64,000 bases of DNA from Rallus limicola. Taxonomy: Eukaryota > Chordata > Aves > Gruiformes > Rallidae. The DNA is taken from positions 2,755,501 through 2,819,500 of the forward strand of contig JAKCOZ010000005.1 in the NCBI GenBank assembly GCA_022605955.1. The letters run 5' to 3'. Under the pieces are notes generated by a model that saw only the letters and a program-made list of their open reading frames with translations, had not been told where the DNA came from and ran no database searches. The first letter of the stretch is position 1. Each line of letters opens with the position of its first letter. Positions 55,201 through 64,000 of this stretch are shown here, in pieces. Made by a program: the position numbers and the translations under genes.

Positions 55201-55929
55201 TAAACAACATATGATTCATCAGTTTTACTTGAACACAGTAGATTTAAATCACTAAAACAGCTTTCTTGCAATGGAAATAATGCTGTCCTCAAAAGTTATA
55301 TTTCAGTACAAAGCAGTGTTGCTCTGAAAATGGTTTCCCATCATACAGTGCTTTAGAAAGGAATTTCTCACATTTGCTTTAGAAAGTACATTTTGCCCTG
55401 TATAACTAATGATTGTGGCAGATTAAAGGAAAAAAATGCTGGAATTTAAAAATAAAAAAAAAGAAAATACCTTCTTATTAATTTTTTTCCCCCTAGTCCT
55501 CTGGAAGATACACACAGAATTTCTTCCGACTTTAACTACAAAGTACTGCTGGAGAGGGCACATGACTACAGTTGCTGTATGGCTGCAACCAAAACAGAGC
55601 TGTGAACTCTGTTTTGCAATAGCAACACTTCTCTGGTAATCTTGGCAATAAACTTCCAGGAATTTGACTAAAACCCAACATCTCTAGGCTTTATAGCTGA
55701 AATAGGCCCCAGATTATTCTTTCCTTGTCTTTTGGCTATTATTGGTTTTCAAATGGATAACACAGAAATTAATTACAGAAAGTTACATTCTCGGGCTTTT
55801 AGGCATGAAAGGGGGCCTAGAGCAAGCTACAGCAACAGTATATTCCTATTATTCACCTTGATACAGCTTTTGTATCATCATAGTTCAATAGTACCTGGCA
55901 AAACTAATGCTAGTTTTCATCTAACACTA

Positions 55930-56280
55930 GCTTGTGATGTTAAATAAGAAGCTGTGTGTGAACGTGCTTTTAAGCACTACAGTGCACCAAAGAATGAGCT
56001 GTTTTCAGCTAACATTGAGCCACTAATGATTTTAATGAGAGTGCCTTCTGGATTCATATTTTTTTCATAAAATACATCACACTAAAACAAAATCAATGAG
56101 AAACATTAATTAGGGCCTTTTTAGACGCCTTCTGTGGTGTTGTTTTCCTTTTGAGAAGCACCAGATGAAGAATGCTGTGCTTTATTTAAGCTAAGTTGTT
56201 TGACATTTAGATGAGAGAAAAAAGAGAAAAATACTAACAAACACAGGAACAATTTTTGACAGCTCTTTGTCATGCAAGAG
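55930..56280. promoter_or_regulatory. Candidate conserved regulatory element with a SOX-POU-like site
   Basis: The segment is free of simple repeats, has no coding frame, and is dense in homeodomain-type cores (CATTAATTAG at 56104-56113, several TAAT). At 56265-56278 it reads CTTTGTCATGCAAG, differing in the last base from the SOX-POU composite consensus CTTTGTNATGCAAA. Such composites occur in neural and pluripotency enhancers. Conservation itself is not visible from one sequence, so this is an inference from composition and motif content. No target gene lies in the window. Confidence 0.25.
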
Positions 56281-56509
56281 AGAAAAAAGGGGACCGACTG
56301 TGAGATACTACTTTGAAGCCCTGGAAATTTGTAATGAAAAATTTAAGATACAAGAGAGGAAGAAAGATGAGCTATTCATTTGGTTCTGCATATATTAACA
56401 CTTGTAATTCAAACTAAAGGTTTGCTATGTGTTTTCATAATTTTGACTCTAATAAATATCTTGGAGAATTGCTTTGATATTCTAAGATCACGTGTATAGC
56501 TTGCATCCA

Positions 56510-56780
56510 TTAAGAAAAATGGGGAACAATCATCATCAGCCCTCTTGGCACTAATGAGAAGGTCATTGCTCTTTAATTATCACAGACATGAAACTGAAAT
56601 ATTTCAAAGGGTCTGTGGAATACAGTGGCTATGGGCAAAGCTGTGTATCTGTTTATAAGTCTGTCTGTCACAGAGCAGCTTCCATTCTGTAGCCTCTCTG
56701 CTTTTGTGTATATTTAATTTTCAAGTTTGTATCACTGTTTCTTGCACATTGGATTAATCTGGGAAATTTAGACCAGCTAT
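56510..56780. promoter_or_regulatory. Second candidate conserved non-coding element
   Basis: This is mixed-complexity, non-repetitive DNA with homeodomain-like TAAT cores and no open frame of note. It lies about 230 bases after the SOX-POU-bearing segment and right before a G-rich purine run. The call rests only on appearance and proximity. Alignment across birds would decide it. Confidence 0.2.
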
Positions 56781-56784
56781 TAGC

Positions 56785-56833
56785 AGGGGCTGAGTGGGAA
56801 GGAGGAGGGCAGGGAAAGGAGGAGAAAAAGGGG
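56785..56833 (+). repeat. G-rich purine run, possible G-quadruplex
   Basis: The G tracts GGGG (56786-56789), GGG (56796-56798), GGG (56807-56809), GGG (56812-56814) and GGGG (56830-56833) lie on the + strand in otherwise A/G sequence. One loop is eight bases, slightly over the usual limit of seven. It is unusual for this AT-rich window. Confidence 0.6.
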
Positions 56834-57050
56834 TAGAGATGTGAGAATAGTAAAATGTTCCTCATCAGGAGGTATTGTGAAATAAGTACTAGTGTGTTGT
56901 GTGACCTTATTTCCCACAGTAGGGGTGTTACGAAGAAATAGAAATGATGAGGTGTTGCAGGAAAATATTAGCAAATTAAAAATTTGTGTTTGGCATTGGT
57001 TGTAATCTCACTCATATTTCCACCCTTGCAAAGGAAGAGACTACAAGGCT

Positions 57051-57086
57051 AACAGATACAGTTGAAGCAACAGATACAACTGAAGC
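57051..57086. repeat. 18-bp tandem pair
   Basis: AACAGATACAGTTGAAGC (57051-57068) is followed directly by AACAGATACAACTGAAGC (57069-57086), 16 of 18 identical. Confidence 0.95.
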
Positions 57087-58202
57087 AAAGCAAGGGGTGG
57101 AATCAAAGTAGAAGTGAGTTTTTTCATTTTGGCTCTGAATTCCCCAAAACAATTTCCTCCTATTCTGGTACAGAACTGAAATAAATCATTGCTCTCACAC
57201 ATAATACATTTACACTAAACATATTATTATGGCCCACTAGCAAGATTTGAAATAACTTCAGAATGAAATAGACTATTTTTACTTCAGTAGTAGGTGAGCA
57301 CTCTTTCTTTCATGCACATGCTTTTCACACAAGTGAAAGACTACAGAGCAAAAAGAGAAATTTCCCCTCTTAAGGAAAGAGGGGAGAAAGTATTCAAATT
57401 GACTCTCTCCTCTGGATGCTTTGTTGTAATAGAAAGTTACGGCAAAGATGCAAAATTAGCTTCTAAATCTAAAATTCACAAATATTCCTCACAATTAAGA
57501 ATGTTTTTATATGCCAGATTTGGGAGACTGGAATTTCAATACAAATCCACTTTCAGAATTTGAAACTCTAAATTTTCATTACTGAAATCTGATGTTAACA
57601 TTTCAACAGAGTAATACAACAGCAAATCTTTATGAGAAATGAAAAGCCTACCTTCCTGCAATGACACTCATCTTCAAAGCCATCTTTGGTGGATTTACAT
57701 TAGGTAATAGATTGATTTTTCCAATTTTTTTTTCCACAGAGATTCCAACTAATTCTCACAGAATTTGATCTTTTTGTGGAAATAAGAACTCCCTTTCCTC
57801 CCCGTGCTAGACATCAGGCCAGAAAAGCATCTGGGGACTTCCCAAGAAATTCCAAGGGCAAAAAACACCACCATATTTTCTTCTGGATTTTGTAATACTT
57901 CACATGCAAATAAGGCAGAGAAAAACTTAAATCCAAAGGAACCATGGGCAAAGCCAGTACCAGTATCTAGTATCTACACAAATCTTGTCTAACTGGCAAT
58001 ACAAAGGGAAAGCACTGGACACTGCAGAAATCTGGAAACCAGGTAAAGTGACCTAATCCCCAAAACCGGAGTAGTCTCCAGCTAAATAATTGTGAGTAAA
58101 AGGAAAAAAACCACCCTGTACTCTATTAAAAAGAAATGTAATAATTTTCATAGTTTTCCCTTGAGATCTACATAGATAACATTGTACAAAAGATCAGACT
58201 GC

Positions 58203-58220
58203 TTTTTTTTTTTTTTTTTT
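58203..58220. repeat. Poly-T tract (18), longest in the window
   Basis: Uninterrupted T run. Read on the reverse strand it would be a poly-A, but no retroposed body or target duplication could be recognised. Confidence 0.9.
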
Positions 58221-59947
58221 CAAACAGATTCTTCAGTAATCATTTCCAGGGTCACTAAAGTGACTGACTTGACATGATCAAAGCTGAAGCACAGCCTATG
58301 TCTGAATTGAGATACACATCTGAACACTCAGATCAAAAAACGTTTTCTGACCTTTCTCCCACAAACTCCCTGAAGAACCTGCTTTCCACAGTCAAGAAAT
58401 TTGTTGCATGATGAGGAACACAGCGTACCTCCCACAAAAGTGCACATGCAGTCAAGGCTACCCTCTGACCAAACTGAAAGGTGCTACCCCTTCATTGCAA
58501 CAAAAAATGGAGTTAAACAGTGGCTGTGCTGACTATGCCAACTCATCCTCAGAGGTAGATACCAGCTAATCTAGTCATTGCAGTGATCCCTTCAATAGGG
58601 AGGAGCTCTCTTCCCTGTTATCATCAAACCCTCAGTTCAGCACAAGAAAGCACCAATTCTCCGGTATCTCCTTTGAAAGTGTGTATCATTAGCTGGTACT
58701 TCCATGAATGATGCTTATAACCCTGTTCATTCTCACCAGCACTTATTACAAGAACATTTTTAGAAGAACCTTTTGGGTAAGAGAAAAATCCCAACATTTA
58801 GTCAGTGGGTAAAACCTTCAAGTGTTATATCATAAGAGAGTCTGACCCATATACATGAGAGGGTCTCAATGGACACCATTTTCTAATGATAATCTCGCTC
58901 ATAAAGAAAGAAGGATACTGCTGGGTTTTCAGAAGCTGATATTCCTCAGTAAGTGTGTCTGGAATTTCCTGTGACAAAATGTCTACTGTACAAATGAGGT
59001 GGACAGAAACACTGTACAAAATGGCTATAGTTGTTCTCTTTCCTTCTGTAAAGAGCATAAGAATTTGCAAGTATGGATGAGGAATATGGGCAGGAGGTTG
59101 GAATTTTTATTGTAAACATATTTTAAAAGTTATCTTCTAAAATTATGAAGAAGTTCTAAATCAAATCATTTAGCTCATGAGCCTTATGCACTCTCTTTTG
59201 TACAAGCTTAAGAATGACAACACTATGCAGGTTACAGCTAATATCAACAAACAAGTGAATAGAGGAAGTACTCAAACATGAAGAGAGAGACAATTTTAAT
59301 CTGCAAATTGAGCAGCACAAAAAGTACTATTGAGCAAGTTTCCTATTTCTAAGTATTGTCCTGCTGGAAATATTAATGCTTTCATTCACAATATTTTCTA
59401 TCCTAAAAACACAAAAAAAAAGGTATAACTTTTCAGTACTGCATTCCTTTTAAGTGTTCATCTCTAGCTTTATACAGCTCAATATCCAGAAATATAAATT
59501 ACTTTCTATTTATGCAGTGATTTATCCAAATAATTCTTAATTACATTGCCCTCTTTTTTTATTTTGACTACTCTTTGCTTTTTATCTTTGGCATCTTTAA
59601 TCCTTTTACTATGTTTTTTCCTCTTGATCACTAAGATAAAAGTAAATTGAACTAGTCCTAAAAATGATCATTGTGACACTTCATTTTTCTCTACTTCCTT
59701 GAACCTTGAGCTGAGCTAACTTGCGATTAGCTTTATGCCTTTTAAAAAATATCATCAGTTCATGTAGTAGACCCCGCCCCTATACTTGCAAAACTACCCT
59801 GTAATTAGAAAAGCCCATTGTGCATCATTATATCAAAAACAGACAAATTGTCACAGCATTACAGGACAAAAGATTATAAAGCATTTTTTACAAGGGTGAG
59901 TTGCATGAGTTCTTGAAAGACAGTGAGAAACAGCTCCCCATTTAAAT

Positions 59948-60009
59948 CTCTTAACAATCTCTATCGTTAGAGATTAAAATAATAGAGATATTATGAAGAT
60001 TGTTAGGAG
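59948..60009. repeat. Nested imperfect inverted repeat, 62 bp
   Basis: The outer arms CTCTTAACAATCT (59948-59960) and AGATTGTTAGGAG (59997-60009) pair at 12 of 13 positions, the odd one a G-T. Inside, AATCTCTA (59956-59963) pairs perfectly with TAGAGATT (59968-59975) around TCGT, and a further ATAGAGAT at 59982-59989 can compete for the same arm. It could be a decayed miniature element or a local palindrome. It has no T run or gene beside it. Confidence 0.8.
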
Positions 60010-60730
60010 TTTAGTCAAATTTTCTATTGCCTCGAAGTGTCTCCTGCCAGTTATCAACACCCCTTCTTTCTTGTTCTGCATCACATACAACCTTGAAAGC
60101 AGCATCTACCATTGAAAAAGAATACTCTTCCTTTGAAATATTTGCTTTTCATTGTGGAGTCCCCATTTCACTGTGTTTAATAGCACAGAGGATAAAAAAT
60201 TGCCACTGATGGAACAGAAAAGGTGGTTGCTTAGTTTGTATCCATTCTTCCTAGAAGAACCAAGTATCTTGGAACACAACCATGGAAGGCACAGTGTGTC
60301 TCCAGAACTGAGCTATCAGGAGAAGAAAACAGATGGATAAAACTGACAGTTCCAGAGAAACTAAGACTAGCTGGAAGGGCTTAGAACTGCACAGAAAATG
60401 TACTGTTTGCAGCAGTTACAGGTCTCTGCTTAACTGTATCTGAACATCCAGCCATGAGATCTAATCTATCCTCTGAGAATAGCTTTACATATTGAAGTCA
60501 GAGGTTGTTCTATCATTACCCATTCTCAGGGTTCACTAGTGTCTGAAGTAGACAAACATACTAGTTAAAGAAATTAAGTTCTTACTCCTTAAGTATCATG
60601 AATATAGTTACACATACTTATTTAGAAATAGAAACACTATGAAAGCTGATGAAAATAAAACTGCACAAGCTGTAAGGCAATGGAAAACCTGAACATGAGG
60701 CAATGAATTCCAAAACCAACAGGGGCCTAA

Positions 60731-60781
60731 GGGGCCAAACCCTGCACCTATTAATTTCATGCCATTGGCTTCAATAGGGCC
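60731..60781 (+). repeat. Fragment of an ancient amniote dispersed repeat
   Basis: GGGGCCAAACCCTGCACCTA at 60731-60750 and GCCATTGGCTTCAATAGGGC at 60761-60780 both fit a motif set (GGCCAAATCCTGCACC and CATTGACTTCAATGGGGCC) that recurs in old repeats of reptile and bird genomes. The two halves are in the expected order. The family is not named with certainty. Confidence 0.45.
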
Positions 60782-60932
60782 ATATCCAATAATGACGAGT
60801 GATACTCCTGGTGCGGTTGTTTTTATGTTGTGTTAATACTGTGTTAAGCTAGTTGTTTAAAACTGCTTTGCAGTAATAAGCAATGGCAGTTACTGTTACA
60901 TGTGTTTATTAGTAAAAATAGTAAAAAACTGT

Positions 60933-60951
60933 TTCTGTTCTGTTCTGTTCT
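60933..60951. repeat. (TTCTG)n short tandem repeat
   Basis: Just under four uninterrupted units of TTCTG. Confidence 0.9.
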
Positions 60952-63900
60952 TTATATGTGGCCTTAGGGACTCTAGCTTTTGTACTCCCCAAAGTGCCCT
61001 CTCATTACAAAACTAAACTTGCCAATAAAATACCACAGGGGATAAAGGAGTTTGTTTTTTTTCCAGTGGAGATGGGAGTTCAGCTGAACCTGAACATCAC
61101 TGGAACAGCAGCTGCTGATTTCTTGGAATGGGAGAGGTAAACCATGCAAAGAGTGTTTTCTGTGCCATTATCCCATCTCCTTCATATTGCAGCATCCCTG
61201 CGACACAAGAGGTGTATAGGTGGATGCTGCGATTTTCTTCCTACTTTGTTTCTCTTCAAGAACAGTAAACAGGACTGAAGTCAGCAGTAATTGCTCAAAT
61301 GTCAGAAATTCATAACACAAAAAACACAGGGTTTTTTTTCAAGGCAACACTCAGAAGTATTACAAAAGCAAAAACCAAAACCTAAATCTACTTCCTTCCT
61401 GCATTTGTTAGAAAAGACAAAACACGACAGATTTTTCCATTGCCACGTACCTTATATACTCCTTAACAGGAGTGTGAGATTCGCAATACATAAAAAGCTT
61501 TATATTCATCAGTCTGCCATTTGTTCAAAAGACAGAAAAAATATGGAGAAATTGACTGAAACCCTAAGTTGAATGGAATGATGTCTGTTCGAAGTACATC
61601 TTCAGAAGATTGCATCATAAAAATCCCAGTAACTTATGACCCACAAAGGATAAATGTGTACATTGCCATGAAACATTCAAGGATTTAAAGACCAAGTGGC
61701 TCCATTTTTCACTTAAGAATTTCACTCCTTTTATTTGGTGACTTCTTCCAACAACTAAGCAATAAAAGGTGAACTTCTATCCCAACTAGGTAGCCTACAA
61801 CAAATATGATCAAAATAACCATCCCATGTCAAAGTAACATTCTTTAAATTTACACTTACGTTCCACATCATCGTTTAGTTTTCAAATAAACATTTCCCAC
61901 ATATCCCAGTTTTGACGTATCTTGCCATAAGGAGAACTTTAATAAGTTCTGAATAAAAGTCTGGCAAAGATGAGCCATGCCTAAAGGTAGCATTTTTAGC
62001 AAGCTGAGTAACTTGCAACAGTTACAAGACAGCACAATAAGATATCTCTGGTCAAGACTGGCTTTCAGTAAATCACTGTCACATAATGCCACAGCTCCAG
62101 TATTTTAAAGACAAATTTGTCATAAATTTTAGTTCATTTTCTGCCAATAAGTAAATGCCATGCATGTCTGACTTTAAAATTTCAGGAGGCAACAGTCTTG
62201 GAGATTCTTGTTAAACTGTTTTCTTTCTCCACGACTCCTTATTTGAAGCATATTTTTAATTATGCATCATTGCCCACACATAAATTCATTTATGTATATT
62301 AATTTTTGCTTCACTTAGCAGAGTGGTCACTTAATTAAATGTCTTCAGTTGTTTTAATGAAAATAAAAAAAAATCCAGCTTTAACAGAATGTTGTAACAC
62401 TATACATTTAAACATACTATTTGTTGCCTTTATTTCAGTCCATTTGTAACGCTGATACTAGGACATTTGTGGAACTGATATTAAAAAGTAATATACTTTT
62501 CTAAAGCCCCTAGACTGTTTAGCAGATTTTTAAATTGAAATCAAAATTATACAGATTTTTCATTCTGATAATTTTACCAATTCACTAATTCTTTAATCTT
62601 TACAGGTCATTGAACAGCTTCACATTAATGAGATGTAGTTAAGAACAAATTTTACAGTTTTTCTTTTTTCTCTCTTTTTTTTGAAAAATGTTGCATATCA
62701 TTTGCAAATTAGAAAGAACTTGTTCCATTTATGGTACATTTATTTAAAATAATCGAATGCATGAGAGCCAGCTGAACACTGTGTGCAATGACGCTTTAAA
62801 ACAAATTACCATTTATTTATAAGGAAGAAATAGACTTTTAAAAAGCACACAGAATGCATTTCATTATTAATGGTGTTCTCCATGCAAAACTGATTTCTTT
62901 CAATAAGATACAGAAACAAGGGAAAACTCAAAGAAAAAACAGGAAGAAAGCCTATCTTTGGGATGTGTATTTCACATATTAGAAATCTGAAAAGCCCAAA
63001 AGCTGACGGCACCTGAGGAGCATGTATGAGGAATTTCAGTGGAAACTTCCCTGCAGCTGCTAGACAGTCTCAAACTACAGAGTTGATACTGTATTTTAAA
63101 AGAAGTCAAATTACTCAACAGAGGCGTGTAAAAACTTCACATTCTTCCAGTACGGACAATGTATTCAAGAAGCACTTCTAGGATCAGATGCCTGAAAGAA
63201 TCAATATTTCAAAATTATTGTAAACTGTAATTTCATGCTGTGGAAACACTGAAATATAATTACTTTGGCTCAAGTATGTTAAATTAACATTATTCTATTC
63301 TACATCCGATAGATTGCTTAATTTTCTAAACAGCAAGTTAACCACCTACAGTTTCTCAGGCAAGGTTTGCTGTGTAGATCCATGTGCACACCACCCATGA
63401 AAGTCAGTACTCATCTCTGGCCTAGAGGTCCACTGCTATGCAATCAAGAAAAATTAACCTGCTGAAGATCAAAATTACATGTCTTATTTGAGTATTCTGA
63501 CCATTCTTCAGCAAGTCTCCAGGTTCATTTGTAGAAGCCTGCAATGTGTGCATTTGACTCCCTCTGGAAGTTGAAAGATAGGCATTTTAGGAACAAATGT
63601 GTTTTGGGCAGTGGGCGGTAAGATTATTTTTTTCTTTTTTTGGAAAGACTAATTGAAATATGAAATTCTACAAGTAAGTGTTTTATAATTTCAGCATTGC
63701 TCATTCCTTTTCCCTTTAGCTCCCTCTCTCATAGATCACTCACTAGAATTTGACCTGTAGCTTCATAGCTTGATATAAAGGGGTGCTACACATTTCTTGG
63801 TCAATTTTAACAGGGGTACAGATGGAAACAAGCAAATTTTCTTTTAAGTCAGTTTTTTGAAAGGCTCAGGCATTACTTTAGGTTTTACATATCAACTGTT

Positions 63901-64000
63901 TGGCAATAATGATTATGCACCTGATAATTCCAGAAAAGTTACTATAGAGGGATGACATACATAAAGCCCAGAACTACTATTACTAATTAGATTAACAGGC

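Larger units (their letters stand above)
47154..55929. other. Long non-coding stretch
   Basis: No gene is supported in 8.8 kb. The longest open frame of the whole window (167 codons, -, 53013-53516) is here but matches nothing I know. A C run lies in the A-rich block near 51240-51310. A 16-base T run is at 49253-49268. Segments around 48600-48700 and 51590-51750 have the mixed-complexity look of conserved non-coding DNA, but this cannot be shown without alignment. Confidence 0.5.
57087..64000. other. Non-coding stretch to window end
   Basis: No gene is supported in 6.9 kb, and open frames stay under 95 codons. Listed separately are the poly-T tract, the nested inverted repeat, an old-repeat fragment and a pentanucleotide run. 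The AT-rich part at 62100-62800 has many homeodomain-like TAAT and TTAATTAA cores and could include regulatory DNA, but nothing specific can be claimed. Confidence 0.5.

Noticed and set aside
1..64000. CRISPR array, operon, phage or bacterial defence system
   Set aside because: Composition, CR1 and LTR content show vertebrate DNA. No regularly spaced repeats or gene clusters are present.

Overview
The window looks like a piece of avian nuclear genome, probably from a large AT-rich chromosome region. The clearest evidence is three CR1 LINE 3' ends: 1-264 on +, 15905-16165 on -, and a very short one at 33062-33098 on -. Two of them carry the eight-base terminal repeat typical of bird CR1 (ATTCTATG or ATTCTGTG). 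A solo long terminal repeat of a bird endogenous retrovirus lies at 46778-47153. Base composition is AT-rich by eye, CpG is scarce, no CpG island is visible, and there is no bacterial-type gene packing. I cannot name the species or the locus.

No protein-coding gene, tRNA, rRNA or CRISPR array can be supported. The only translated segments I recognise are the last residues of CR1 ORF2 in the two longer CR1 copies. All other open frames are short. The longest is 167 codons on - at 53013-53516, and it matches no family I know. The window is therefore intergenic (gene desert) or lies inside a very long intron.

Layout: 0-16 kb is unique AT-rich sequence bounded by two CR1 fragments, with a degenerate segment near 2.8 kb whose translation resembles the end of an immunoglobulin or T-cell-receptor V domain. 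16-33 kb holds no recognisable young transposon, but contains a 79-bp direct duplication (22281-22359 and 23399-23477), a TG microsatellite and a doubtful LTR-like segment near 24.3 kb. 33-47 kb is again unique sequence, ending at the retroviral LTR. 47-64 kb contains the segments that look most like conserved regulatory DNA (about 55.93-56.78 kb, with a near-consensus SOX-POU composite site and an adjacent G-rich purine run) and a nested inverted repeat at 59948-60009. Five short pieces scattered over the window resemble an ancient dispersed repeat common in sauropsid genomes.

Recognisable transposon sequence adds up to only about 1.5 percent of the window. With no genes, this fits a regulatory gene desert, although old repeats are hard to see by eye. 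I found no clear undescribed system. The best leads are the 79-bp duplication, the 56-kb candidate enhancer and the V-domain-like relic.
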